NCBI GenBank assembly: GCA_031551455.1 | Contig: JAVBNP010000022.1 | Span: 1 to 48,014 of the forward strand | Source of the DNA: JAIRLS01 sp031551455 | GTDB lineage: Bacteria; Bacteroidota; Bacteroidia; Bacteroidales; UBA4181 | Reading direction: 5' to 3' | Length of the DNA: 48,014 nt | Shown: positions 15,218 to 24,260 of the stretch, piece after piece | Layout of the letters: each line of letters starts with the position of its first letter | Position numbering within the stretch: the stretch's first letter is position 1 | Translations under genes and position numbers: made by a program | The notes under the pieces: model-generated | Database searches by the model: none | What the model saw: only the letters and a program-made list of their open reading frames with translations | Told to the model about the DNA's origin: nothing

Positions 15218-16540
15218 ATGAGTTGGAAAGAGCTGATTCCCAACAATAGAAGTGCACTTGTTCAAATATTCGGTTCGTTGCGTTCACGCAATTACCGTTT
15301 ATATTTTATCGGACAATGTATTTCATTGATTGGCAGTTGGATGCAGCAAGTGGCAATGAGTTGGTTGATTTATCGGCTTACGGGATCGGTGCTGTTGTTG
15401 GGTGCCGTAGCATTCATTAATCAAATACCGAGTTTTTTAATTTCACCTTTTGCGGGAGTCATTACCGATCGTTTTGAACGTCGTCGTATCATGTTGTTTA
15501 CCCAAACGTTGTGCATGATCGAGGCATTGGCATTGGCCGTTTTGGTGCTTACGGGATTGATACAAGTGTGGCACATCATGGCATTTACACTGTTTGTGGG
15601 AACCGTCAATGCATTTGATGCGCCCACGCGTCAATCCATGGTTGTCGAATTGGTTGACCGGAAAGAAGATCTCAGCAATGCCATCGCATTAAATTCGGCC
15701 ATATTCAATGGGGCACGTCTTTTGGGGCCTTCCGTGGCGGGAATATTAATTGCCTTGGTGGGCGAAGGATATTGTTTTTTGATTAACGGATTGAGTTACA
15801 TTGCCGTAATCGGCGCATTGTTGATGATGCGCATGCCGAAATATATCAAACCCGAAAAACATGAAAATATATTGGTCGGTTTTATTCAAGGATTCAAATA
15901 TTGTTATGGATATTTGCCCATTCGCATATTGTTGATGATGGTTGCTTTATTGAGCCTTTTCGGGATGCCGTTTATCGTGCTTGTGCCGGCGTTTGCTAAA
16001 GACGTGTTGGGCGGCGACAGTCATACATTGGGATTTATCATGTCATCGATCGGAGCGGGAGCATTGATGGCCGCAATCTATTTGGCGGCGCGTAAAAGCG
16101 TGTTGGGTCTCGGTAAAGTGGTGTCCATAATGGGTGTCGTTTTCGGGATCGGTCTGATATCCGTCTCCTTCATGCGAATTCATTGGTTGTTGTACCTGAT
16201 GTTTGTGCCGACGGGTTTTGCCATGATTGCGACGCTTGCGTCCATCAATACATTGTTGCAAACGCTGACGGATGATAAGATGCGCGGTCGCGTCATGGGC
16301 TTTTATGCCATGGCGTTGATGGGAATGGCGCCGTTCGGCAGTTTGTTGTACGGCGCCGTTGCCGCCGGGATCGGAGTTCCTTACACCATGGCGGGCGGTG
16401 GATTCATTTGCGCGATCGGTGCACTGTATTTCGAACGTTGGCGTCCCGTAGTACGGCGATTGGCGCGACGGGTTTTTGTTCAAAAAGGAATCATTCCCGA
16501 AATCGCGAAAGGAATCGAAATGGAAAGCGGCAGGGAATAA
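15218..16540 (+). CDS. MFS transporter (EntS/MFS_3-like exporter)
   Basis: 440 residues with about 12 hydrophobic helices in two halves. Family features: SRNYRLYFIGQCISLIGSWMQQVAMSWLIYRLTGS at helix 1, PFAGVITDRFERRR (the MFS loop 2-3 motif), FDAPTRQSMVVELVDRKEDLSNAIALNSAIFNGARLLGPSVAG in the fourth and fifth helices, and a C-half MRGRVMGFYAMALMGMAPFGSLL. This pattern is that of the EntS/TMR family of exporters for siderophores, drugs or toxins. The substrate is unknown. It is divergent from the T9SS cargo gene across a 223-base gap. I do not see a perfect TAnnTTTG box before it. The gene stands alone; the histidine-rich gene begins 108 bases after it. Confidence 0.88.
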   Translation: MSWKELIPNNRSALVQIFGSLRSRNYRLYFIGQCISLIGSWMQQVAMSWLIYRLTGSVLLLGAVAFINQIPSFLISPFAGVITDRFERRRIMLFTQTLCMIEALALAVLVLTGLIQVWHIMAFTLFVGTVNAFDAPTRQSMVVELVDRKEDLSNAIALNSAIFNGARLLGPSVAGILIALVGEGYCFLINGLSYIAVIGALLMMRMPKYIKPEKHENILVGFIQGFKYCYGYLPIRILLMMVALLSLFGMPFIVLVPAFAKDVLGGDSHTLGFIMSSIGAGALMAAIYLAARKSVLGLGKVVSIMGVVFGIGLISVSFMRIHWLLYLMFVPTGFAMIATLASINTLLQTLTDDKMRGRVMGFYAMALMGMAPFGSLLYGAVAAGIGVPYTMAGGGFICAIGALYFERWRPVVRRLARRVFVQKGIIPEIAKGIEMESGRE

Positions 16541-16648
16541 AAAAGTGAATATTCGGTATTCAAAACATATTATAAAAACAATTTGCGAAAATCGGATGTT
16601 GTTTTATCATGATTCGATAATCGTTAACATCAAACGTTCATTAACGGC

Positions 16649-17191
16649 ATGAAATATTTTAAAAGAATCATTCTCGTTTCATTGGTAACCATATTGTATT
16701 TAACACGGCTCCCGGCCCAAAATCATGATCATGAACATGGTCACGATCATTCCGAGTTGCGTAACGAAATCGGAATCGGCGGCGGCGCTCTTTATTCTCC
16801 GGACCACGAAACATGGGGCGGAGGCTTTCATTTGCATTATTTTCGAGCGTTGGGATTGCACGGTAAATGGGCTTTGGGCGGCGGTCTCGAGTTGGCTCGG
16901 ATAGACGGGAATCATTTTACCCTTGGCGCCGGTGCGAAATACCAACCTATCGAACGTTTGGAAATCGGATTGATTCCCGGAATCACTTTTTTTAAGCATG
17001 ACGATGACGAATCGTCCGACACGCACGGGCACGACGATTCCGGATATCGGTCGCGTTTTTCCGTACATGTTGAAGCGGTATATGATTTGCTGCATTTCGG
17101 GAAATTCCATCTCGGCCCGGCCGTGGATTATTCATGGTCGAAAGACGATGCGCATTTTATGCTCGGAGTACATGCGGCATACTGTTTTTAG
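16649..17191 (+). CDS. histidine-rich small outer-membrane protein
   Basis: 180 residues. A signal peptide covers about residues 1-24 (ends RLPAQ). The mature N-terminus begins with a metal-binding type run, HDHEHGHDH (26-34). The rest alternates hydrophobic and polar residues like a small outer-membrane barrel (ALGGGLELARIDGNHFTLGAGAKY, ending in Tyr-Cys-Phe). A second acidic and His-rich segment, HDDDESSDTHGHDD, lies at 117-130 and would fall in an extracellular or periplasmic loop. Two His/Asp clusters suggest binding of zinc, copper or nickel. I do not recognise a named family. The gene is between an MFS exporter and aconitase; the aconitase promoter overlaps its end. Confidence 0.75.
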   Translation: MKYFKRIILVSLVTILYLTRLPAQNHDHEHGHDHSELRNEIGIGGGALYSPDHETWGGGFHLHYFRALGLHGKWALGGGLELARIDGNHFTLGAGAKYQPIERLEIGLIPGITFFKHDDDESSDTHGHDDSGYRSRFSVHVEAVYDLLHFGKFHLGPAVDYSWSKDDAHFMLGVHAAYCF

Positions 17192-17205
17192 CGGCACATT
17201 TTTCA

Positions 17206-17213
17206 TATTTTTG
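17206..17213 (+). promoter_or_regulatory. Bacteroidota -7 box (TATTTTTG) for aconitase
   Basis: TATTTTTG matches TAnnTTTG and lies 26 bases before the aconitase ATG. A T-rich stretch about 20 bases upstream is at the -33 position but is not a perfect TTTG. Confidence 0.5.
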
Positions 17214-17239
17214 CAACATAAAATAATATTTGTACTGTC

Positions 17240-19492
17240 ATGATTTTCGATTGGTCGTTAATACAACGGTTTTATGCCGATTTCGGCGCAAAACAACAAC
17301 AAATTCGCAATGTTCTGAATCGTCCGCTTACATTGACGGAAAAGATTCTTTATTCGCATTTGTCGAAGGACATGCCGTTAAAGGATTACGTTCGCGGAAC
17401 GGATTACGTGACGTTTTCGCCTGATCGCGTTGCCATGCAGGATGCCACGGCACAAATGGCTTTACTTCAATTTATGAATGCGGGCATGAGTCTTACGGCC
17501 GTTCCTTCCACGGTACATTGCGATCATCTCATCCTTGCCGAAGTCGATGCAAAAACGGATTTGGCGAAAGCAAAGGAAACCAATCGCGAAGTATATGATT
17601 TTCTGCAATCGGTATCCGACAAATACGGAATCGGATTTTGGAAACCCGGTGCGGGAATCATTCATCAAGTAATCCTCGAAAATTATGTTTTCCCGGGCGG
17701 CATGATGGTGGGAACCGATTCGCATACGCCCAATGCGGGCGGTTTGGGAATGGTTGCTGTCGGGGTGGGCGGCGCCGATGCGGTGGATGTAATGGCTGCC
17801 ATTCCGTGGGAGTTGCGTATGCCGAAAATCATCGGCGTAAAACTGACGGGAAAACTTAACGGCTGGGCCTCACCGAAAGATGTGATTTTGAAATTGGCCG
17901 GCATTTTAACCGTGAAAGGCGGCACCAATGCCATCATCGAATATTTCGGCAACGGTACGGCAACAATTTCGGCAACGGGTAAAGCCACGATATGCAATAT
18001 GGGCGCCGAGGTCGGAGCCACATGTTCGCTGTTTCCCTATGACGAAAAAATGGCGGATTACCTCGCGGCAACGGAACGTAAAGATGTCGCAAAACTTACC
18101 GATTCCGTTAAAAATCATTTGCGGGCCGACCTCGAAACGGAAGTCGACCCCGAAAAATATTACGATCGTGTCGTCGAAATCGATTTGGACACGCTCGAAC
18201 CGTATGTCAACGGACCATTTACGCCCGACGCGGCACATCCGTTATCGGAATTTGCCCGAGCGGTGAAAGAAAATGACTACCCGCGGAAACTCGAAGTGGG
18301 ATTGATCGGCTCGTGCACCAATTCGTCGTACGAGGATTTGACGCGCGCTGAATCCGTTGCGCGGCAAGCTTCCGAAAAAGGAATTAACGTAAAAGCCGAA
18401 TTTATCGTTACGCCCGGTTCGGAACGAATTCGCCGGACGGCCGAATGCGACGGCTTGTTGCAAACATTCAAAACCATCGGCGGCGTTACGATGGCCAATG
18501 CCTGCGGTCCATGTATCGGCCAATGGAAACGACACACCGACGATCCGACACGGCGCAATTCCATCATCACTTCGTTTAACCGTAATTTCGCCAAACGCAA
18601 CGACGGCAATCCGAACACGTTTGCGTTTGTGGCGTCGCCCGACATCGTTACCGCGTATACTCTTGCGGGCGACTTGACGTTTAATCCCATGACGGACGAA
18701 CTTACCAACGAGCGGGGCGAAAAAGTTCGTTTGGATCCGCCTCGGGGAACGGAACTTCCGGCTTCGGGCTTTGCCGAAAGTGATTCCGGATATGTTGCAC
18801 CGAGCAAAAACGGTACTTCCGTCGAAGTGAAAATCAATTCGAATTCGGAACGATTACAAGCGTTGCAACCTTTTGCCGCATGGGACGGAAAAGATTTTAA
18901 AGGTTTGCGGTTGTTGATTAAAGCATCGGGGAAATGCACCACCGATCATATTTCTCCGGCAGGTCCGTGGCTTCGTTATCGCGGACACCTCGAACATATC
19001 TCCGAGAATATGTTGATGGGGGCGGTAAACGCGTTCAACGGCGAAACGAATAAAGCACTAAACATCACGACGCATGCGTACGGCAAAGTGTCGGAAACGG
19101 CGAGCGATTACAAAAAGCACGGTTTCGGTTCGATTGTGGTGGCGGAGGAGAATTACGGCGAAGGTTCTTCGCGCGAACACGCCGCCATGGAGCCTCGTTT
19201 TCTTGACGTGAAGGTTATCTTGGTAAAATCTTTTGCTCGTATTCACGAAACCAATCTCAAGAAACAGGGAATGTTGGCGATCACGTTTGCCGACAAAGCC
19301 GATTACGATCGTATCCGCGAAGACGATATCATTGATGTACTCGATTTGGAGACTTTTGCTCCCGGACGACCGCTGACCGTAGCATTGCATCATGCCGACG
19401 GTTCCGTCGAGAAATTCCAAGCATTACATTCTTATAATCAAATGCAAATAGAATGGTTCAAGGCGGGAAGCGCATTGAATCGGTTGAAATAA
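17240..19492 (+). CDS. acn: aconitate hydratase
   Basis: 750 residues, mitochondrial-type aconitase, which interconverts citrate and isocitrate in the TCA cycle. The three cluster-ligand cysteines are Cys359 in GSCTNSSYEDL and Cys422/Cys425 in ANACGPCIGQW. Other active-site groups: QDATAQMA (67-74), GTDSHTPNAGGLGMVAVGVGGADAVDVM (158-185) with Asp-Ser-His, and the swivel-domain GEGSSREHAAMEPR near residue 640. Length and ligand spacing match pig mitochondrial aconitase closely. A clear -7 box precedes it. Isocitrate dehydrogenase follows 75 bases downstream on the same strand, so the two may be co-transcribed; citrate synthase is not in the window. Confidence 0.97.
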   Translation: MIFDWSLIQRFYADFGAKQQQIRNVLNRPLTLTEKILYSHLSKDMPLKDYVRGTDYVTFSPDRVAMQDATAQMALLQFMNAGMSLTAVPSTVHCDHLILAEVDAKTDLAKAKETNREVYDFLQSVSDKYGIGFWKPGAGIIHQVILENYVFPGGMMVGTDSHTPNAGGLGMVAVGVGGADAVDVMAAIPWELRMPKIIGVKLTGKLNGWASPKDVILKLAGILTVKGGTNAIIEYFGNGTATISATGKATICNMGAEVGATCSLFPYDEKMADYLAATERKDVAKLTDSVKNHLRADLETEVDPEKYYDRVVEIDLDTLEPYVNGPFTPDAAHPLSEFARAVKENDYPRKLEVGLIGSCTNSSYEDLTRAESVARQASEKGINVKAEFIVTPGSERIRRTAECDGLLQTFKTIGGVTMANACGPCIGQWKRHTDDPTRRNSIITSFNRNFAKRNDGNPNTFAFVASPDIVTAYTLAGDLTFNPMTDELTNERGEKVRLDPPRGTELPASGFAESDSGYVAPSKNGTSVEVKINSNSERLQALQPFAAWDGKDFKGLRLLIKASGKCTTDHISPAGPWLRYRGHLEHISENMLMGAVNAFNGETNKALNITTHAYGKVSETASDYKKHGFGSIVVAEENYGEGSSREHAAMEPRFLDVKVILVKSFARIHETNLKKQGMLAITFADKADYDRIREDDIIDVLDLETFAPGRPLTVALHHADGSVEKFQALHSYNQMQIEWFKAGSALNRLK

Positions 19493-19567
19493 ACACCATA
19501 ACCGCGGAGATTCGAAGAATGTGAAATCCATATCGCTCGTGACTTTGCGGTTCAAAAATTAACACTT

Positions 19568-20755
19568 ATGGATCGAATAAGATCAAATAACGGAGTTCTG
19601 AACGTTCCTTCCGCTCCGACGATACCCTACATCGAAGGCGACGGAATAGGTAAAGATATTTGGCCGGCGGCGCGTGAAGTAATCGATGTCGCGGTAAAAA
19701 AATCGTACGGCGGCAATCGGAAGATTCTTTGGAAAGAAGTGTTGGCGGGCGAGAAATCATTTAACCAAAACGGTTCGTGGCTTCCCGATACGACCATGAA
19801 TGCTTTTCGCGAGTATTTGGTGGGTATCAAAGGTCCGCTTACGACACCTGTCGGGGGAGGAATACGTTCGTTGAATGTTGCATTACGGCAGGATTTAGAC
19901 TTGTACGTTTGTTTGCGTCCCGTACGTTGGTTCAATGGTGTAGTATCGCCGCTGAAAGAACCGCAAAAGGTGAATATGACCATTTTTCGGGAAAACACCG
20001 AGGATATATATGCGGGCATTGAATGGATGCAGGGAACCGACGAGGCGCGTAAAGTGCTCGAGTTCTTGCAAAAGGAAATGGGTGTGAAAAAAATTCGTTT
20101 TCCCGAAACCTCATCGTTTGGCGTAAAACCCGTTTCGGTGGAAGGAACGGAACGATTGGTGCGTGCCGCCATTGAATATGCGCTTTGCAACAATTTGCCG
20201 TCGGTAACCTTGGTGCACAAAGGTAACATCATGAAATTTACCGAAGGTGGTTTCAAAACTTGGGGATATGCTTTGGCGGAACGCGAATACGGCGACGTTA
20301 TTCGTTCGGGAAAGCTGGTGATCAAGGATGTCATTGCTGATGCTTTTTTGCAGAACACATTGTTACGTCCCGAGGATTATTCGGTGATCGCAACGCTCAA
20401 CTTGAACGGCGATTATATTTCCGACCAGTTGGCGGCGATGGTGGGTGGCATTGGTATTGCGCCGGGCGCCAATATCAATTACGTTACGGGACATGCTGTA
20501 TTCGAAGCAACACACGGCACGGCTCCCGACATTGCCGGAAAAAATATAGCCAATCCTTCATCGTTGCTCTTATCCGCAGCCATGATGTTGGATTACATCA
20601 GATGGAATGAGGCGGGGCAATGTATTGTCGATGCCATGGAGCAAATCTTTCCGCAAGGCAAAGCTACGATTGATCTGGCACGGTTCATGCCAAATGGAAA
20701 AACGCTTGGAACAAAAGAATTTGCGGAGGAGTTGATAAAAATTATCGGACAATAA
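19568..20755 (+). CDS. icd: isocitrate dehydrogenase, probably NAD-dependent
   Basis: 395 residues, the dimeric prokaryotic isocitrate dehydrogenase fold. It oxidises isocitrate to 2-oxoglutarate. Motifs: PTIPYIEGDGIGKDIWPA, GPLTTPVGGGIRSLNVALRQ (substrate Ser101 and Arg residues), LRPVR, FRENTEDIYAGIEW, VHKGNIMKFTEG with Lys, VIKDVIADAFLQ with Asp. The cofactor pocket is unusual: after FEATHGTAP come Asp321-Ile322 where the NADP-specific E. coli enzyme has Lys344-Tyr345, and Ala328 where it has Val351; Tyr391 is replaced by Ile368, while the Arg equivalent to Arg395 is kept (Arg372). Asp-Ile-Ala is the known NAD-specificity pattern. It also lacks the insertion before VIKDV found in E. coli. 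It follows aconitase. Confidence 0.95.
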   Translation: MDRIRSNNGVLNVPSAPTIPYIEGDGIGKDIWPAAREVIDVAVKKSYGGNRKILWKEVLAGEKSFNQNGSWLPDTTMNAFREYLVGIKGPLTTPVGGGIRSLNVALRQDLDLYVCLRPVRWFNGVVSPLKEPQKVNMTIFRENTEDIYAGIEWMQGTDEARKVLEFLQKEMGVKKIRFPETSSFGVKPVSVEGTERLVRAAIEYALCNNLPSVTLVHKGNIMKFTEGGFKTWGYALAEREYGDVIRSGKLVIKDVIADAFLQNTLLRPEDYSVIATLNLNGDYISDQLAAMVGGIGIAPGANINYVTGHAVFEATHGTAPDIAGKNIANPSSLLLSAAMMLDYIRWNEAGQCIVDAMEQIFPQGKATIDLARFMPNGKTLGTKEFAEELIKIIGQ

Positions 20756-20778
20756 AATCGATATCTATAAGGACAGTT

Positions 20779-20813
20779 AAAACCTACCGGGTTTTGAAAA
20801 CCTGGTAGGTTTA
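20779..20813. terminator. hairpin after isocitrate dehydrogenase
   Basis: Inverted repeat AAACCTACCGGGTTT / AAACCTGGTAGGTTT with a three-base loop and one G-U pair, 24 bases after the icd stop. The ACC-TACC/GGTAGGT core resembles palindromes scattered in Bacteroidota genomes, so it may be a dispersed palindrome as well as a terminator. Confidence 0.6.
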
Positions 20814-20814
20814 C

Positions 20815-20862
20815 GGCATAAAAAACAAAAACGGGTTGACAACCGAAGTTGCAACCCGTTTT
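20815..20862 (-). terminator. intrinsic terminator of pgk
   Basis: On the minus strand AAAACGGGTTG / CAACCCGTTTT (11-bp stem, 14-base loop) leads into a T-rich tract. It starts about 20 bases after the pgk stop. Confidence 0.75.
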
Positions 20863-20881
20863 CTATTTTGAATATGGGAGA

Positions 20882-22141
20882 TTATCCGCGAATGGCTTTG
20901 ATTCCCGGTAATTCTTTTCCTTCCATGTATTCGAGCATTGCGCCGCCGCCGGTGGAAACATAACTTACTTTGTCGGCAAGTTTGTTTTTGTTGATGGCAG
21001 CTACCGAGTCGCCGCCGCCGATAAGGCTGAAAGCTCCGTTGGCTGTTGCTTTGGCTACCGCTTGAGCGATGGCCGATGTTCCTTTCGAGAATTTTTCGAA
21101 TTCGAACACACCCATCGGGCCGTTCCACAATACGGTTTTGGAGTTGGTAATTACATCGGAAAATGTTTTGATGCTTTCATCGGCAATATCCAAACCCATC
21201 CAACCGTCGGGCGTTTCGTTAACCTTGGTTACACAGGTATTGGCGTTGGCGTCAAAAGCGTCGGCATTTATCGCGTCGGTCGGCAAATATACATTTACGC
21301 CTTTTTCTTTGGCTTTTTTCAATATTTCGAGCGCCAAATCGAGTTTATCTTCTTCGCACAGCGATTTTCCGATGTTACCGCCTTGTGCTTTGATAAACGT
21401 ATAAGTCATACCGCCGCCGATAATCAAGTTTTGAACGCGATTGAGCAGATTTTCGATGATCAAAATTTTGTCGGACACTTTCGCGCCGCCCATAATGGCC
21501 GTAAACGGTTTTTGCGCCGAAGTTAACACTTTGTCCATGGCAGCCAATTCGCTATTGATCAAATAACCGAACATTTTATTTTCGGTGTCGAACGAATCGG
21601 CGATGAGCGCCGTGGAGGCGTGCGCACGATGCGCCGTACCGAAAGCGTCGTTAACATAAACGTCGGCATAGCTTGCCAATTGTTTTGCGAAATCTTTTTG
21701 TTTCGGTTTCAATTCCGCTTTGGCGGCTTTCTTTTCTTCTTCGGTGGCCGTTTCGGGCAAACGAGGCTTACCTTCTTCTTCGGCATAGAAACGGAGATTT
21801 TCGAGCAACAAAACTTCGCCCGGTTTCAATTCGGCCGACATTTTTTTTGCGCTTTCTCCCATGCAGTCGTCGGCAAATTTCACTTCTTTACCCAACAATT
21901 CGGATAAGCGTCCGATAACGTGTTTAAGTGAGTATTTGGCTTCAACGCCTTTCGGACGTCCCAAATGCGACATCAAAATGACCGAACCGCCGTCCGCCAA
22001 TATTTTTTTGATGGTGGGCAATGCACCGCGGATACGTGTATCGTCGGTTACCGCAAGCGTTTGTTTGTCGAGCGGCACGTTAAAATCAACTCTGATAATG
22101 GCTTTTTTGCCTTTGAAATTGTATTTATCGATTGTTTGCAT
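20882..22141 (-). CDS. pgk: phosphoglycerate kinase
   Basis: 419 residues, the usual Bacteroidota length. It converts 1,3-bisphosphoglycerate and ADP to 3-phosphoglycerate and ATP in glycolysis. Visible: RVDFNVPLD near residue 17 (substrate-binding N-domain), SHLGRPKG (60s), RAHAST after a charged insert (TATEEEKKAAKAELKPKQKDF) typical of this phylum, GGAKVSDKI, and the C-domain nucleotide loop SLIGGGDSVAAINK followed by STGGGAMLEYMEGKELPGI. It is a single gene between two terminators/promoters, not clustered with gapA, which lies 14 kb away on the other strand. Confidence 0.97.
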   Translation of the reverse strand: MQTIDKYNFKGKKAIIRVDFNVPLDKQTLAVTDDTRIRGALPTIKKILADGGSVILMSHLGRPKGVEAKYSLKHVIGRLSELLGKEVKFADDCMGESAKKMSAELKPGEVLLLENLRFYAEEEGKPRLPETATEEEKKAAKAELKPKQKDFAKQLASYADVYVNDAFGTAHRAHASTALIADSFDTENKMFGYLINSELAAMDKVLTSAQKPFTAIMGGAKVSDKILIIENLLNRVQNLIIGGGMTYTFIKAQGGNIGKSLCEEDKLDLALEILKKAKEKGVNVYLPTDAINADAFDANANTCVTKVNETPDGWMGLDIADESIKTFSDVITNSKTVLWNGPMGVFEFEKFSKGTSAIAQAVAKATANGAFSLIGGGDSVAAINKNKLADKVSYVSTGGGAMLEYMEGKELPGIKAIRG

Positions 22142-22164
22142 GATACATAATTATTTTAAGTCGG

Positions 22165-22172
22165 CAAAGTTA
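22165..22172 (-). promoter_or_regulatory. Bacteroidota -7 box (TAACTTTG) for pgk
   Basis: The minus strand reads TAACTTTG, an exact TAnnTTTG, 23 bases before the pgk ATG. A TTTG lies upstream at a spacing of 24 rather than the usual 19-21. Confidence 0.5.
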
Positions 22173-22226
22173 TGATTTTTTTCGAAGTTCTCCGAGCAAA
22201 TACGAATTTTCGTCACGGGTTGTGGC

Positions 22227-23270
22227 TTATGTATTTTTATCGTTATCAGCTGTCGTTGACGGCCAACTTTGTGCCCGAAGGGCTACCTTCGATCCGTTTT
22301 CGGCCACCAGACAACAACCGTCTTGCGGGTCGGTGATGTATCCGATGACGGAAATATTCGGATTACCGATGACTTTATCGTAATCTTTTGTCGATACCGT
22401 AAACAATAATTCGTAGTCTTCACCGCCGTTGAGCGCCGGAATCAAAGGCTCCAAGTAAAACTCTTCCGCCGCCGCGGTTGTTTCTTCGGAAACGGGAATC
22501 TTGTGATGGTGTATTTCGCACCCGACATTCGATGCGGAACAAATGTGCAGCAATTCGGACGATAAACCGTCGGAAATGTCGATTCCGGATGTCGGCGTAA
22601 GATCGGCGGATGCAAAAAAGTCGATCATATCCTTACGTGCTTCGGGTCTTAAGAATCGTCCCACGACATATTCGTAATTATCCAATCGCGGCTGCATGGA
22701 AGGATCGGCCTCGAACAGTTTCTTTTCCCGTTCCAATACCTGCAATCCCATATACGCTGCGCCCAAATCGCCCGAAACGCAGATCAAATCGCCTTTTTTT
22801 GCCGTATTCCGATAGGTGATTTTTTTCGGATCGACTTCGCCGATGGCGGTAACGGTAATCGTAAATCCCGTAACCGACGAAACGACATCGCCTCCGACCA
22901 AATCCGCTTGATGACGTTCGCAAGCAAGCCGCAATCCTTGATAAAACAGTTCCAACGCTTCCACCGAAAATTTCGACGAAACGGCAACGGAAATCAATAA
23001 CTGTCGCGGAACGGCATTCATTGCGTATAAATCCGAAAATCCGATCACGGCGGCCTTATAGCCCAAATGTTGCATCGGCGTGTACGTTAAATCGAAATTA
23101 ACGCCTTCCGTCAAGGTGTCGACGGTTACGGCCAATGCGGTATTTCCGTATCGAAGAATGGCGGCATCGTCGCCGATCCCTTTTACGGTGGACGGTTGCA
23201 CCGGTTTGATGTCTTTGGTTAAATGTCGGATTAAACCGAATTCGCCTAACGAAGATAATGGTACGGGCAT
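22227..23270 (-). CDS. thiL: thiamine-phosphate kinase
   Basis: 347 residues, PurM/ThiL ATP-grasp-like superfamily member. It phosphorylates thiamine monophosphate to thiamine diphosphate. Motifs: GEFGLIRHL at the N-terminus, VKGIGDDAAIL (29-39), VTVDTLTEGVNFD (48-60) with the metal-binding Asp, LVGGDVV (124-130), and the late SGIDISDGLSSELLHI block followed by LNGGEDYELLFTV. Length is normal. It is transcribed away from the lipoprotein gene and toward pgk with 85 bases between. No TPP riboswitch is visible upstream. Confidence 0.94.
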   Translation of the reverse strand: MPVPLSSLGEFGLIRHLTKDIKPVQPSTVKGIGDDAAILRYGNTALAVTVDTLTEGVNFDLTYTPMQHLGYKAAVIGFSDLYAMNAVPRQLLISVAVSSKFSVEALELFYQGLRLACERHQADLVGGDVVSSVTGFTITVTAIGEVDPKKITYRNTAKKGDLICVSGDLGAAYMGLQVLEREKKLFEADPSMQPRLDNYEYVVGRFLRPEARKDMIDFFASADLTPTSGIDISDGLSSELLHICSASNVGCEIHHHKIPVSEETTAAAEEFYLEPLIPALNGGEDYELLFTVSTKDYDKVIGNPNISVIGYITDPQDGCCLVAENGSKVALRAQSWPSTTADNDKNT

Positions 23271-23316
23271 GAATGATTAAAATGAAGCATTATCGGCAAT
23301 AGTACCGTTCAAGGTT

Positions 23317-23324
23317 CAAAATTA
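23317..23324 (-). promoter_or_regulatory. Bacteroidota -7 box (TAATTTTG) for thiL
   Basis: Minus strand TAATTTTG matches TAnnTTTG and sits 46 bases before the thiL ATG at 23270. No TTTG at the expected -33 distance. Confidence 0.4.
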
Positions 23325-23524
23325 ACGAAAAAACAAATGTTCGGAAAATCAATCGGTATTTTGAGTGGAAAACATACCTCAAAAATGTTCGTCAACGATT
23401 TTTATCCGTTTGCGGATGAAACATATCCGCAGACCAAAATAAACAAACCGCCCTATTTCTTTATCGTATTAAAGAGTAAAGATTCATTTGTGATTTGAAC
23501 ATTCATCGATAAAAAATAAAAGCA

Positions 23525-24250
23525 ATGAAAAAGGTTTTGTTTATTGTTACGGTTTTTTTGGCGGCAGCTTGCGAAAGGGAAGTCAGATTGGCATCGATTG
23601 AGGTTACACCCGAAGTGACGGCACGTGCGGGTGATCAAACCCGGTTGCAGGTATCGTATACGCCGGCTGAAGCTATTGCTCCTGGTTCGTATCATTACAA
23701 AACAAGCGATCAATTTGTCGCATCGGTCGATAACGACGGATTACTCGTATGCCGGCATGTCGGTACCTGTACCATCATGATTGCCACGGCCGATAAGCGT
23801 TTTGCAACGCAATGTACCGTTAACGTAGCAGCCGAAAATAATTTGTACGATGAACCCGTCACGGATTTCGGTATCGGTAAGACAAACGTTGAGTTACAAG
23901 AATCGGATAAGACGTTATTGTGCGAAACCGCAACCGTTCTCGTATATCAAGGCAAAAAAAGCCCGGTAAGTCGAATCATATACGTTTTCGACGAAAATCA
24001 AAAGTTGATGGCATCCGGCGTTTTGTTGGAAACGGGATCCTCTTTGAAATTTAACGATTTTATGACGGAACGTTACGATCGTTCCGATTCGGAAAACGAA
24101 ATCGGGCTTTCCGTTTGGCGGGGCCAAAGAACCGAAATTACGGTAAAAACTTACGGAGAGGGCGATTATGTTATTTATATGCCTTATTCGGGCACCGCAA
24201 CCCAAACGGAAGCAAAGAAGGTGATCGAGTCGATTCGATCGCTCAAATAG
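23525..24250 (+). CDS. lipoprotein with a bacterial Ig-like (Big_2) domain
   Basis: 241 residues. The lipobox LAAAC places lipidated Cys at residue 16. The first third (about 23-105) is a Big_2-type Ig fold: SIEVTPEVTARAGDQTRLQVSYTPAEA, then SDQFVASVDNDGLLVCRHVGTCTIMIAT and ending CTVNVA, as in many Bacteroidota surface or periplasmic lipoproteins. The C-terminal part (about 115-241) is beta-rich with no family I recognise. Charged residues directly after Cys (ERE) are compatible with, but do not prove, surface export. The gene stands alone and ends 10 bases before the convergent small ORF. Its function is unknown. Confidence 0.8.
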   Translation: MKKVLFIVTVFLAAACEREVRLASIEVTPEVTARAGDQTRLQVSYTPAEAIAPGSYHYKTSDQFVASVDNDGLLVCRHVGTCTIMIATADKRFATQCTVNVAAENNLYDEPVTDFGIGKTNVELQESDKTLLCETATVLVYQGKKSPVSRIIYVFDENQKLMASGVLLETGSSLKFNDFMTERYDRSDSENEIGLSVWRGQRTEITVKTYGEGDYVIYMPYSGTATQTEAKKVIESIRSLK

Positions 24251-24260
24251 AAAATCCGGC

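Noticed and set aside
19627..20358. 243-residue minus-strand ORF inside isocitrate dehydrogenase
   Set aside because: It lies wholly antisense to a well-supported gene and shows no protein family.
22142..23330. TPP riboswitch upstream of thiL
   Set aside because: No thi-box (CTGAGA) or matching stem-loop pattern was found in the leader.
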